Positions 9,159 to 17,452 of a DNA stretch of 64,000 nt are shown here, one piece after another. Under the pieces are notes generated by a model. It had not been told where the DNA came from. It made no database searches and was given only the letters and a program-made list of their open reading frames with translations. The position numbers were made by a program, and so were the translations under genes. The DNA comes from Rhodosalinus sediminis. GTDB lineage: Bacteria; Pseudomonadota; Alphaproteobacteria; Rhodobacterales; Rhodobacteraceae. The stretch is from the NCBI RefSeq assembly GCF_003385555.1, contig NZ_QOHR01000012.1, forward strand, positions 1 to 64,000. Reading direction: 5' to 3'. How positions within the stretch are numbered: position 1 is the stretch's first letter; each line of letters begins with the position of its first letter.

Positions 9159-9959
9159 ATGCGCGCCTGCTTCGCCGCCTGCCTCGCCCTGCTGCCCCTC
9201 GCCGCGCCGGCCTGGGAGCCCGACGGGCTGGAGGTCGATCTCGAGCTCGTGCTCGCGGTGGACGTCTCGCGCTCCATGTCGCCCGACGAGCTCGAGACGC
9301 AGCGGCGCGGCTACGCGGCGGCGCTCACCTCCGACGAGGTGGTCGCCGCGATCACCTCCGGCATGATCGGGCGCGTCGCACTGAGCTACGTCGAATGGGC
9401 CGGCGCCGCCGCGCAGCGCAGCGTCGTGGACTGGACCCTGATCGAAGGGGCCGAGGACGCCGCCCGCTTCGCCGCGCGCATCGGCGAGCGCACCGCGCCG
9501 GGGATGCGGCGCACCTCGATCTCGGGCGCGCTCTTCCATGCGGCCGAGAGCTTCGAGGACAACGGCTTTCACGGGCTGCGGCGGGTGATCGACATCTCGG
9601 GCGACGGGCCGAACAATCAGGGCGGTCCGGTCGCCGCCGCGCGCGACGCGGTGGTGGCCGAGGGCATCACCATCAACGGCCTGCCCCTGATGACGCCCGA
9701 GGACGAGCTCGCCATCTGGGACATCGCGGATCTCGACATCTACTACGAGGACTGCGTCGTCGGCGGCCCGGGCGCCTTCGTCGTGCCCGTCCGCGGCTGG
9801 GCCGCCTTCCCCGAGGCGGTGACGCGCAAGCTGGTCCTCGAGATCGCGGGCCCGCCCGCGCGCCTCTGGCAGGCCGAGGCGCCGGGGGCGCCGCGCGTCG
9901 ACTGCCTCGTCGGCGAAAAGACGTGGGACCGCTACCGCCGGACCTGGGGCGATCCCTGA
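9159..9959 (+). CDS. DUF1194 domain protein (secreted VWA-like)
   Basis: A 266-residue exported protein. Residues 1-18 form a Sec signal (MRACFAACLALLPLAAPA-W). The mature part starts with a von Willebrand A-like fold: LELVLAVDVSRSMSPDE holds a D-x-S-x-S MIDAS-type metal site, and VIDISGDGPNNQGG is the second conserved strand. This is the DUF1194 family, common in Rhodobacterales and of unknown function. Two or three late cysteines (CVVGGP, DCLVGEK) could form a periplasmic disulfide. It appears to be monocistronic; the next gene starts 210 bases on. Confidence 0.82.
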   Translation: MRACFAACLALLPLAAPAWEPDGLEVDLELVLAVDVSRSMSPDELETQRRGYAAALTSDEVVAAITSGMIGRVALSYVEWAGAAAQRSVVDWTLIEGAEDAARFAARIGERTAPGMRRTSISGALFHAAESFEDNGFHGLRRVIDISGDGPNNQGGPVAAARDAVVAEGITINGLPLMTPEDELAIWDIADLDIYYEDCVVGGPGAFVVPVRGWAAFPEAVTRKLVLEIAGPPARLWQAEAPGAPRVDCLVGEKTWDRYRRTWGDP

Positions 9960-10132
9960 GGCGCCGCGGCGCCGCCCAGCGCATCGCGATTCGTCTGCGG
10001 GCGCGCCCCTCCTCCCCGGCACGAGATGCCGCATCGGGGGCGCCCGGCCCCCGCTCAGGAGATGTGCAGCGCGCGGCCCGCGCAAAGAAACCCCGACAGG
10101 GCATCTTGCCTCGCGGCGCGGGGCGTATCATG

Positions 10133-10159
10133 CCTGTCGCGGCACATCCGCACGACAGG
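10133..10159 (+). promoter_or_regulatory. Hairpin overlapping the ribosome-binding site of the binding-protein gene
   Basis: CCTGTCG (10133-10139) pairs perfectly with CGACAGG (10153-10159) across a 13-base loop. The right arm forms the first half of the Shine-Dalgarno sequence (AGGGAGA) for the start at 10170, so folding would hide it. This may control translation of the transporter; the inference comes from sequence alone. Confidence 0.35.
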
Positions 10160-10169
10160 GAGACACGAC

Positions 10170-11240
10170 ATGATAAGAAGACGCACGTTCCTCGCCTCCA
10201 CCGGGGCCGCCGCGCTCGGCACGCTCGCGGCGCCCTCGGTGCTGCGCGCGCAGTCCGGGCCGCTCAAGATCGGCACCTACGGCGGCTATTTCGAGGAAAG
10301 CTTCCGCGAGCACATCTATCCCGACTTCACCGCCGCCACGGGCATCGAGGTCGAATCCATCCCCGAGCCCACGGGCGAGGCGTGGCTCGTGCAGCTTCAG
10401 CAGGCGGCGCGCGCCGGGCAGGCGCCGGCCGACGTCTCGATGATGGCGCAGGTGCCGCGCATCCGCGGCGAGCGCGCGGGCCTCTGGGCCGGGCTCGACA
10501 CCGGCGCGATGGAGAACCTCGGCAACCTGCCGGAGCACTTCGTCCACGCCTACGACGACGGGCGCACCTACGGCACCGGCGCGGTGAGCTGGTTCATCAC
10601 GCTCGTGACCAACACCGACGTCTACCCGGAGGCGCCCGACAGCTGGGCCGAGCTCTGGGACCCGGCGAACGAGAACCGGCTGGGGCTCCTGGCGCTGGCG
10701 TCGAACTCCTTCCTGCTCGAGGTCACGGCGACGGTGCACTTCGGCGGCAAGGAGATCCTCGCCACCGAGGAGGGCATCCTCGAGGTCATGGAGAAACTCG
10801 CCGAAGTGAAACCCAACGTCCGCCTCTGGTACCGCGACGAGGGCCAGTTCCAGCAGGCGCTGGAGACCGGCGAGATCCCGATGGGGCAGTACTACCACGA
10901 CGTCACGGGCCTCGCCGCGGCGGACGGCAAGCCGGTGCGCTCGACCTTCCCGCAGGAGGGCGCGGTGCTCGATTCCGGCAGCTGGGTCGTCTCGCGCGCC
11001 TCGGAGATGCTGGAACCGAGCCAGGTCTTCATCGACTACATGGCGCAGCCCGAGGTGCAGGCCAAGCTCGCCCGCTTCGTCGGCACCGCGCCCACGGTCC
11101 CGCGCGAGCTCACCGATCTGACGGACGCGGAGTTCGCCGCGGTGTCGTCGGACATCGCGCCGATCCTGCCGCAGTACGACCTCTACATCGACCGCGGCGA
11201 CTGGGTGAACCAGAAGTGGACGGAGATCGTCACCGGCTGA
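10170..11240 (+). CDS. Extracellular solute-binding protein, polyamine type
   Basis: A 356-residue periplasmic binding protein. The N-terminus MIRRRTFLASTGAAALGTLAAPSVLRAQ is a twin-arginine-style signal (RRRTFLAS) ending in an A-x-A-like site. The mature protein begins LKIGTYGGYFEESFREHIYPDFTAATGIEVE, typical of the PotD/PotF-like cluster that binds putrescine, spermidine or related cations. It heads an operon with an ATPase and two permeases, a nitrilase and a nearby agmatinase, which supports a polyamine or agmatine substrate. The ATG at 10170 is chosen because it begins the signal peptide and follows GGGAGAC. Confidence 0.85.
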   Translation: MIRRRTFLASTGAAALGTLAAPSVLRAQSGPLKIGTYGGYFEESFREHIYPDFTAATGIEVESIPEPTGEAWLVQLQQAARAGQAPADVSMMAQVPRIRGERAGLWAGLDTGAMENLGNLPEHFVHAYDDGRTYGTGAVSWFITLVTNTDVYPEAPDSWAELWDPANENRLGLLALASNSFLLEVTATVHFGGKEILATEEGILEVMEKLAEVKPNVRLWYRDEGQFQQALETGEIPMGQYYHDVTGLAAADGKPVRSTFPQEGAVLDSGSWVVSRASEMLEPSQVFIDYMAQPEVQAKLARFVGTAPTVPRELTDLTDAEFAAVSSDIAPILPQYDLYIDRGDWVNQKWTEIVTG

Positions 11241-11252
11241 GACCGCGACACC

Positions 11253-11276
11253 GCGCCGGCCCTCCGGGGCCGGCGC
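11253..11276 (+). terminator. Strong GC hairpin between binding-protein and ATPase genes
   Basis: A perfect 10-bp stem (11253-11262 with 11267-11276, GCGCCGGCCC) closes a TCCG tetraloop. No T-run follows. In ABC operons a stem at this position commonly protects or partly terminates the mRNA so that the binding protein is made in excess over the transporter. Confidence 0.55.
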
Positions 11277-11292
11277 CCGACAGGGCACGCAC

Positions 11293-12327
11293 ATGACCGA
11301 TCTATCGCTACAGGGGCTGAGCAAGCGCTTCGGCGACGTCGCGGCCGTGGACGACGTCTCGCTCGAGATCCCGGACGGCAGCTTCGTCTGCCTGCTCGGC
11401 CCCTCGGGTTGCGGCAAGACCACGCTGTTGCGCCTGCTCGCCGGGCTCGAGACGCCGAGCGCCGGGCGGCTTCTCGTGGCCGGCGAGGACGTGACCGAGA
11501 CGCCGGCGCACGCGCGCCGCTTCGGCATGGTCTTCCAGTCGCTCGCGCTCTTCCCGCATCTGACGGTGGCCGAGAACGTGGCCTATCCGCTCTCGATCCG
11601 CGGCCGACCCAAAGCCGAGTGCCGCGCCCGGGCCGAGGAGCTTCTCGCGCTCGTTCAGCTCGAGGGGATGGGCGGGCGGCGCATTCACCAGCTGTCGGGC
11701 GGGCAGCGCCAGCGCGTGGCGATCGCGCGCGGGCTGGCCATCGCGCCGCGGCTCTTCCTGCTCGACGAGCCGCTCTCGGCGCTCGACGCCAACCTGCGCG
11801 AGCACATGCAGGTCGAGCTCCGCCAGCTTCAGCAGCGCCTCGGCGTCACCACCGTGGTCGTCACCCACGACCAGAAGGAGGCGCTGACCATGGCCGACAT
11901 CGTCATCGTCATGGATCAGGGCCGTGTGCAGCAGGTGGGCCCGCCGATGGAGGTATACCGCGACCCGGCCAACGCCTTCGTCGCGGGCTTCATCGGCACC
12001 TCGAACCTTCTGCCCTGCGAGCTCGGCGAGGGCGAGATCGCCGTCTCGGGCCACCGCATCGCGCTCGACCCCGCCGACCGGGTGAAGGCGCGCCCGGGGG
12101 CGGCGATGCTCTCGGTCCGGCCCGAGGACGTCCGCATCGCCGAGGACGGCCTGCCCGGCAGGGTGAGCTTCGTGCGCGATCTGGGCGAGAGCGTGCAGGT
12201 CATGATCGACCACGGCGACCGCGAGATCACGGCGCTCTACGCCCCGGGCGCGCGGCCGGAGGTCGCCGTCGGGCAGGAGGTCGGCCTTTCCTTCGCGCCG
12301 GGCGGGCGCGTGGTTCTGCCGGCATGA
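11293..12327 (+). CDS. ABC transporter ATP-binding protein (PotA-like)
   Basis: A 344-residue cytoplasmic ATPase of the CUT1/polyamine type. The N-terminal ABC domain has Walker A GPSGCGKTT (about residue 38), the Q-loop in VFQSLALFPHLTV, the signature LSGGQRQRVAIARGLA, Walker B LFLLDEPLSALD and the switch VVVTHDQKEA. About 110 C-terminal residues form a TOBE regulatory domain (ISVSG..., AAMLSVRPEDVRI). It energises uptake by the two permeases that follow. Its stop overlaps the next start (ATGA), consistent with co-translation. Confidence 0.93.
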   Translation: MTDLSLQGLSKRFGDVAAVDDVSLEIPDGSFVCLLGPSGCGKTTLLRLLAGLETPSAGRLLVAGEDVTETPAHARRFGMVFQSLALFPHLTVAENVAYPLSIRGRPKAECRARAEELLALVQLEGMGGRRIHQLSGGQRQRVAIARGLAIAPRLFLLDEPLSALDANLREHMQVELRQLQQRLGVTTVVVTHDQKEALTMADIVIVMDQGRVQQVGPPMEVYRDPANAFVAGFIGTSNLLPCELGEGEIAVSGHRIALDPADRVKARPGAAMLSVRPEDVRIAEDGLPGRVSFVRDLGESVQVMIDHGDREITALYAPGARPEVAVGQEVGLSFAPGGRVVLPA

Positions 12328-13178
12328 GCGCGCCGTCCGAAAAACCCACGCCCGGCTGGCTCGCCGCGCTGCCGGCGGCCTGGCTCGCGGTCTTTTTCCT
12401 CGTGCCCTTCGCGATCATGCTGGGGGTGAGCGTCGCGCACCGCGTGCCCGGCGGCTTCTACGAGCCGGGCTTCGAGCTCGCGAGCTACGCGCGCTTTCTC
12501 ACGCCCTTCTTCGGCAAGATCCTCCTGACCTCCGTCGCGCTCTCGGCGGGGGCCGCGGCGATCTGCGTGGCGCTCGCCTTTCCCTTCACGGTGATCCTAG
12601 CGCGGATGGGGCGGCGGGCGCAGACGCTGGTGCTGGTGGCGCTGCTGGCGGTGCTTTCGCTCTCGGAGGTCATCATCGGCTTTTCGCTCTCGACGCTTTT
12701 GTCCAAGACCGCGGGCATCGGCAACTTCTTCGCCTGGCTCGGGCTGATCGCGGAGTCGCGCGCCTACACGCCGAGCTTCTTCGCGCTGATGACGGGGCTC
12801 TGCTATCTGGCGCTGCCCTACGCGGTGCTGGTGCTCTATCCGCCGGTCTCGCGCCTCGACCCGGAACTCGGCGAGGCGGCGCGGATCATGGGGGCGAGCC
12901 CGATGCGCGCCTTCTGGACCGTCACCGTGCCCATGCTGCGCGCGCCGCTGATGGGGGCGGGCATCCTCGTCTTCGTGTTCACGCTGGGGGTCTACCTGTT
13001 GCCGCAGGTGCTCGGGCAGCCGGCGCACTGGACGCTGTCGGTGCACATCACGGATCAGGCGATCTTTCAGTCGAACCTGCCCTTCGCGGCGGCGATGGCG
13101 GTGCTGCTTCTGATCGTGTCGCTGGCGCTCGTGGGGCTGACGCTGCTCCTCGGGCGCGACCGGGCGGGGGCGGCATGA
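12324..13178 (+). CDS. ABC transporter permease (PotB-like)
   Basis: A 284-residue inner-membrane permease with about six hydrophobic segments, beginning with WLAVFFLVPFAIMLGVSVA. The EAA loop that contacts the ATPase is EAARIMGASPMRAFWTVTVPML, about 90 residues from the C-terminus. It follows the ATPase with an ATGA overlap and overlaps the second permease in the same way. The sequence is of the polyamine/spermidine permease type (PotB/PotH), so it is inferred to import a polyamine-like compound with its partner. Confidence 0.9.
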   Translation: MSAPSEKPTPGWLAALPAAWLAVFFLVPFAIMLGVSVAHRVPGGFYEPGFELASYARFLTPFFGKILLTSVALSAGAAAICVALAFPFTVILARMGRRAQTLVLVALLAVLSLSEVIIGFSLSTLLSKTAGIGNFFAWLGLIAESRAYTPSFFALMTGLCYLALPYAVLVLYPPVSRLDPELGEAARIMGASPMRAFWTVTVPMLRAPLMGAGILVFVFTLGVYLLPQVLGQPAHWTLSVHITDQAIFQSNLPFAAAMAVLLLIVSLALVGLTLLLGRDRAGAA

Positions 13179-13975
13179 ACGGCGCGGTGCGCACGGGCTA
13201 CGTGCTGGCGATCCTCGCGCTGCTGGCGGCGCCGATCGTCGTGGTCGCCGGCGTCTCGCTCAACGCCCAGCAAGCGCTGCTCTTCCCGCCGCCCGAGACC
13301 TCGCTGCGCTGGTACGGGGCGCTCTTCACCACCTCCGACTGGCTGGTGCCGCTCCGGAACTCGCTGGTGATCGCCGCGGCCTCGGCCGCGCTCGCCGTTC
13401 TGGTGGCGCTGCCGCTCGCGCTGCATGTCTGGTCGCGGTCGGGGTGGCTGGCGCGGGCGCTCTCGACGCTCGGCGTCGCGCCCTTCATGCTGCCGCCGGT
13501 GATCTCGGCGCTCGGGTTCCTCGTGTTCTGGGTCACCATCGGCATGTACGGGCAGATGACGGCGACCATCGTCTCGCACGGAGTATTTCTCGTGACGCTG
13601 CCGGTGGTGACGCTGTCGCTCGGGCTCGGCGCGATGGACCCCGCGCTGGTGGAGGCGGCGCGGACCATGGGCGCGACGCGGGGACAGGTGCTGCGCACGG
13701 TGATCCTGCCGCTGCTCCTGCCCTACATCGTCTCGGGCTACGCCTTCGCCTTCGTGCTCTCGCTCAACGAGTACATCATCGCCTATATGGTCGCGGGCTT
13801 CACGGTCGAGACGCTGCCGATCAAGATCTTCAACAGCCTGCGCTACGGCTACACGCCGATCATGGCGGTGGTCGCGGTGCTCTTCGTGGCGCTCGCGGTG
13901 GCGGTCTTCGGCCTGATCGGGCGCTTCGGCAACCTGCCGCGGCTGCTCGGCGCGGACCGGGTGGAGGAACGATGA
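13175..13975 (+). CDS. ABC transporter permease (PotC-like)
   Basis: A 266-residue second permease of the same transporter, with about six membrane spans and the EAA loop EAARTMGATRGQVLRTVILPLL. The FVLSLNEYIIAYMVAGFTVETLPIKIF segment is characteristic of the PotC/PotI side of polyamine importers. Start and stop overlap neighbouring genes by ATGA, so the operon binding protein-ATPase-permease-permease-nitrilase is tightly packed. Confidence 0.9.
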   Translation: MNGAVRTGYVLAILALLAAPIVVVAGVSLNAQQALLFPPPETSLRWYGALFTTSDWLVPLRNSLVIAAASAALAVLVALPLALHVWSRSGWLARALSTLGVAPFMLPPVISALGFLVFWVTIGMYGQMTATIVSHGVFLVTLPVVTLSLGLGAMDPALVEAARTMGATRGQVLRTVILPLLLPYIVSGYAFAFVLSLNEYIIAYMVAGFTVETLPIKIFNSLRYGYTPIMAVVAVLFVALAVAVFGLIGRFGNLPRLLGADRVEER

Positions 13976-14751
13976 AGCTGGCGCTCCGACAGGGGGCGGG
14001 CGTGCCCGGCGATCTGGGCGCGACGGTCGCCGAGGCGGCGCAGGCGATCGATGCCGCGGCGCGAGGGGGCGCCGATCTGCTCGTCTTTCCCGAGGGGTTC
14101 CTGACCGGCTACCACGTCCCCGGCCTCGCGCCGGGCGGCCTCGCCGGCGTGGAGGAGGCGCTTGCGCAGGTGGGGGCGGCGGCGCGGGCCGCGGGCCTCG
14201 CCGTCGTGATGGGTACCCACCTCGACCGGCCCGAGGGGCTGCGCAACGCGGCCGTGGTCTTCGGCCCCGACGGCGCGGAGCTCGGCCGCTACCACAAGCG
14301 CGCGCTCTTCGGCGACTGGGAAAAGGCGACCTTCCTCGCCGGCGCGGCGCCCTGCCGGGTCCGGCTGGGCCGTTGGCGGGTCGGCGTGCTGATCTGCTAC
14401 GACGTGGAGTTTCCCGAACTCGTCCGCGCCGAGGCGCGGGCGGGCGTCGATCTCGTCGTGGCGCCCACGGCGCTGATGGCGCCCCACGACCGGGTCGCGC
14501 GGCAGGTGATCCCGGTGCGCGCGCTCGAGAACCAGATCTTCCTCGGCTACTGCAACCGCGCGGGGGCGGAGCCGGGCCTCTCCTACGTCGGGCTTTCGAC
14601 CATCGCCGGCCCGCGCGGCGAGACGCTGGCGCAGGCCGGGCCGGGCGAGGAGAGCGGGTTGATCATGGCCGATCTGGACCGCGCGCGCATCGCGCGGGAG
14701 CGGGCGGAGGCGAGCTACCTCGACGATCTGGCAGGGCTGCGCGGCCTCTGA
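13972..14751 (+). CDS. Carbon-nitrogen hydrolase (nitrilase superfamily)
   Basis: A 259-residue amidohydrolase with the complete nitrilase-superfamily triad: Glu in LLVFPEGFLTG (about residue 41), Lys in YHKRALFGDWEK and the nucleophilic Cys in VGVLICYDVEFPE. In length and motif it resembles aliphatic amidases and N-carbamoylputrescine amidases. It is translationally coupled to the permease (ATGA) and lies next to an agmatinase-like gene, so hydrolysis of an amide or carbamoyl derivative of a polyamine is likely. The exact substrate cannot be decided by reading. Confidence 0.85.
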   Translation: MKLALRQGAGVPGDLGATVAEAAQAIDAAARGGADLLVFPEGFLTGYHVPGLAPGGLAGVEEALAQVGAAARAAGLAVVMGTHLDRPEGLRNAAVVFGPDGAELGRYHKRALFGDWEKATFLAGAAPCRVRLGRWRVGVLICYDVEFPELVRAEARAGVDLVVAPTALMAPHDRVARQVIPVRALENQIFLGYCNRAGAEPGLSYVGLSTIAGPRGETLAQAGPGEESGLIMADLDRARIARERAEASYLDDLAGLRGL

Positions 14752-14803
14752 CCGCCCGGCGCGCGCGGGCATCGGGCGGCCCGGAGGCGGGCGCGCACGC
14801 GCG

Positions 14804-15736
14804 TCAGGGCAGGACGCAGAGCATCTCGTAAAGGAGGTTCGCGGCGATCAGCGCGGTGTTGCCCGAGGGATCGTAGGGCGGCGAGACCTCGACCAGATCG
14901 CAGCCCACGAGGTTCAGCCCCGCGCAGCCGCGCACGATCTCCAGCGCCTGCCAGGTCGAAAGGCCGCCGGGCTCCACCGTGCCGGTGCCGGGCGCGAAGG
15001 CCGGGTCGAGGCTGTCGATGTCGAAGCTCAGATACACCGGCGCGTCGCCCACGGTCTCGCGCACCTGCTCCATCAGCGGCGTCGCGGGGCGGTACCAGAG
15101 CTCCTCGGCCTGCACGACCGTCCAGCCCTGCGCGCGGCCCCAGTCGAAATCCTCCGCCGCGTAGCCCGTGCCGCGCAGCCCGATCTGGAAAACGCGGTCG
15201 TTGAGCAGGCAGCCCTCCTCCCACGCGCGGCGGAAGGGGGTGCCGTGCGCCTCCGCCTCGCCGAACATCGCCTCGTTGACGTCGGCATGCGCGTCCACAT
15301 GGATCAGCGCGACGGGGCCATGGCGGTCCTTCATCGCGCGCAGGATCGGCCAGGTCAGCGTGTGATCGCCGCCGAGCGTCAGCGGCACCGCGCCGTGGGC
15401 GAGAATGCCGCGGTAGTGGTCGGCGATGATGCCCACGGATTTCTTCAGGTCGAAGGTGTTGATGGGCACGTCGCCGATGTCGGCCACCTGCATCCGCTCG
15501 AAGGGCGCGGCGCGGGTGGCCATGTTGTAGGGGCGCAGCATCCGGCTTTCGTCCCGGATCTGGCGGGGGCCGAGCCGCGTGCCGGGCCGGTTCGAGGTGC
15601 CGATGTCCATCGGGATGCCGACGAAACAGGCGTCGAGTCCCCCGGCGGTGTCCTGCGCGGGCAGGCGCATCATGGTGACGGGGCCGCCGAAGCGGGGCAT
15701 CGCGTTGCCGCCGAGCGGCTGGTTGTAGCGGGTCAT
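14804..15736 (-). CDS. speB: Agmatinase-like ureohydrolase
   Basis: A 310-residue ureohydrolase of the arginase/agmatinase family. All manganese motifs are visible: GGDHTLTWP, HVDAHADVNE and SFDIDSLDPAFAPGTGT. MPRFGGPVTMMRLP near the start is common in agmatinases and guanidinobutyrase-like members. Agmatinase would release urea and putrescine from agmatine, but guanidinobutyrase or guanidinopropionase activity is also possible. The ATG at 15736 is preferred because it follows GGAGGAG; the frame runs on upstream without a better site. It converges on the polyamine ABC/nitrilase operon, supporting a shared catabolic role. Confidence 0.85.
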   Translation of the reverse strand: MTRYNQPLGGNAMPRFGGPVTMMRLPAQDTAGGLDACFVGIPMDIGTSNRPGTRLGPRQIRDESRMLRPYNMATRAAPFERMQVADIGDVPINTFDLKKSVGIIADHYRGILAHGAVPLTLGGDHTLTWPILRAMKDRHGPVALIHVDAHADVNEAMFGEAEAHGTPFRRAWEEGCLLNDRVFQIGLRGTGYAAEDFDWGRAQGWTVVQAEELWYRPATPLMEQVRETVGDAPVYLSFDIDSLDPAFAPGTGTVEPGGLSTWQALEIVRGCAGLNLVGCDLVEVSPPYDPSGNTALIAANLLYEMLCVLP

Positions 15737-15828
15737 GGCTCCTCCGTCGTGGCGATCAGGCGGGCGAGCGGGCGGATCTGCCCGGCGAGACGGGCGCGCA
15801 GATCCGCGAGGGTCATCGCGTCCTGCAT
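15733..15828 (-). CDS. Possible tiny ORF coupled to the agmatinase gene
   Basis: An ATG at 15828 opens a 31-codon frame (MQDAMTLADLRARLAGQIRP...) whose TGA overlaps the agmatinase ATG, the arrangement typical of coupled genes. The frame is also open further upstream without a clear start. It could be a short leader or the tail of a degraded gene, or chance. No family is recognised. The rest of 15829-16072 shows no gene. Confidence 0.2.
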   Translation of the reverse strand: MQDAMTLADLRARLAGQIRPLARLIATTEEP

Positions 15829-16072
15829 CGCGACATCGATAAACGCCCGGGCGAGTTCGTGGAAGAGACACCACCCACAGATTGGCGCCGCACGCGCCCG
15901 GGATGGCGCCGGTTGTCGGACGCCGCGCGCGCATTCGCCGAAGGGGCCGCATATCGCGCGCGCCCACGGCCGGTGCCGTGATGCAGGGACGGCCTCTCGA
16001 CGCGCCGCCCGCCTGCGCGGCGGCGCCAGGCCGTCCGAAGCGGGACCCGTGGCGTCGGCGGTCCGGTTTCCG

Positions 16073-16582
16073 CTACGGCAGCGGCACCGCCGTGCCGAAG
16101 GGCACCGTGTGCTCCCACCCGTCGGCGCGCCCGCTGAGATGCAGCGCCGCCTTGATCGCGCCCATGTGGGTGACGACGAGCGTCGGCGCCTCGGGCACCT
16201 GCTCCAGCGCCGCCGCCACCCGGTCGCGCAGGTCGGCCACGCTCTCGCCGCCGTGCGGGCGCGCGTGGTAGAAATCCGCCGCCCAGGCGTCGAGCTCGTC
16301 CCGTGGCAGCTCGGACCAGGGACGCCCCTCCCAGCGGCCGAAATCCATCTCCGTCCAGAGCGGCACGACCTCGGCCATGAGGCCCCGCGCCGCCGCGACC
16401 CGCTCGGCGAGACGCCGGCAGCGGGTGAGCGGGCTCGTCAGGACATGCGCGACCTCGGGCAGACGGGCGAGCGCCGCCTCGGCCTCCGCCTCGAAGCTCT
16501 CGGCGAGGGCGAGGTCCGTGCGCCCGTAGCAGGTGCCGGGCGCGACCGCCGGCGTCGTGTGGCGCAGGAGCGTCAGAGCCAT
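16073..16582 (-). CDS. cobC: Histidine phosphatase, probable alpha-ribazole phosphatase
   Basis: A 169-residue member of the phosphoglycerate-mutase-like histidine phosphatases. The catalytic R-H pair is in LTLLRHTTP at residues 6-8, the conserved TSPLTRCRRLAE and EMDFGRWEG segments follow, and the second histidine is in VVTHMGAIK. The start overlaps the end of cobS by 10 bases, so removal of phosphate from alpha-ribazole phosphate in cobalamin lower-ligand assembly is the likely role. Confidence 0.85.
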   Translation of the reverse strand: MALTLLRHTTPAVAPGTCYGRTDLALAESFEAEAEAALARLPEVAHVLTSPLTRCRRLAERVAAARGLMAEVVPLWTEMDFGRWEGRPWSELPRDELDAWAADFYHARPHGGESVADLRDRVAAALEQVPEAPTLVVTHMGAIKAALHLSGRADGWEHTVPFGTAVPLP

Positions 16583-17367
16583 GCGAGCGCCCCGAGGTAG
16601 AGGCCGAGCTCCGCCGCTTGCTGCGTCGCGCCAAGGCAGTCGCCGGTGTAGCCGCCGAGCCGGGCGAGAAAGCGCCGCGCGAGGAGCGCAGCGAGGAGTG
16701 CAGCGAGCGCGAGCGCAGCGAGCGCCGCCCCGGGCCCAAGCGCGAGCGCCAGCGCGAGCGCAGCGAGCGCCGCCGTGGCGAGCGCGACGCGCTCGCCCGC
16801 ACGAGAGACCGAGGGAGCGGTGAACTTCGCGCCCTGCTCGCGCGCGTAATCGGCCCGCGCGACCACCGCCACCGGGGCGTACCGGCTGATCGCGTGCCCG
16901 CAAAGGACCAGCGCCGCCGCCTGCCCCGGCGCGAGCGCGGCGAGCGCCGCCACCTTGAGCGCCAGAACGAGGCCCAGCGCGAGCACCCCGTAGGTGCCCA
17001 CGCGGCTGTCGCGCATGATCTCGAGCGCGCGCTCGCGCGTCAGCCCGCCGCCCAGCCCGTCGGCCGCGTCGGCGAGCCCGTCCTCGTGAAAGGCCCCGGT
17101 CGCCGCCACCGTCGCCGCCACCGACAAAAGCACCGCGACCGGCCACGGCAGCGCCAGCGCCGCGCCGAGCAGCACCGCCGCCCCGATCGCGCCGACGATC
17201 AGCCCCACGGCCGGGTAATACCGCGTCGCGCGCAGAAGCCGCCCCTCGGAAAAGGTAAGATACCGCGGCACCGGCAGCCGCGTGAGAAACTGCACGGCGA
17301 GGGCGAAGACCCCGAGCTCGTCGCGCCAGCCGGCGAAGGGCGGTTCCTGCGTCGGGTCCTGCGTCAT
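16573..17367 (-). CDS. cobS: Adenosylcobinamide-GDP ribazoletransferase
   Basis: A 264-residue polytopic membrane enzyme that joins alpha-ribazole to adenosylcobinamide-GDP, the last step of cobalamin synthesis. Typical motifs are FLTRLPVP near residue 28, RYYPAVGLIVGAIG, the metal-binding AFHEDGLADAADGLGGG and RDSRVGTYG, with GYTGDCLGATQQ near the C-terminus. The C-terminal part is extraordinarily Ala/Leu-rich (ALAALALALALG...), and the DNA there consists of near-repeats of GAGCGCAGCGAGCGC. It is divergent from alr and overlaps cobC. Confidence 0.93.
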   Translation of the reverse strand: MTQDPTQEPPFAGWRDELGVFALAVQFLTRLPVPRYLTFSEGRLLRATRYYPAVGLIVGAIGAAVLLGAALALPWPVAVLLSVAATVAATGAFHEDGLADAADGLGGGLTRERALEIMRDSRVGTYGVLALGLVLALKVAALAALAPGQAAALVLCGHAISRYAPVAVVARADYAREQGAKFTAPSVSRAGERVALATAALAALALALALGPGAALAALALAALLAALLARRFLARLGGYTGDCLGATQQAAELGLYLGALAWL

Positions 17368-17452
17368 GACCCGGCCTTAGCCCCGCGCGCGCGGCGCGGC
17401 AAGCCGGGCGGATTCGGCTTGACGCGGGGCGCAGGGCTGCGAATTAGACGCC

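Noticed and set aside
16660-16790. CRISPR-like short repeats
   Set aside because: They are coding low-complexity repeats within cobS without spacers. No CRISPR array was seen in the window.
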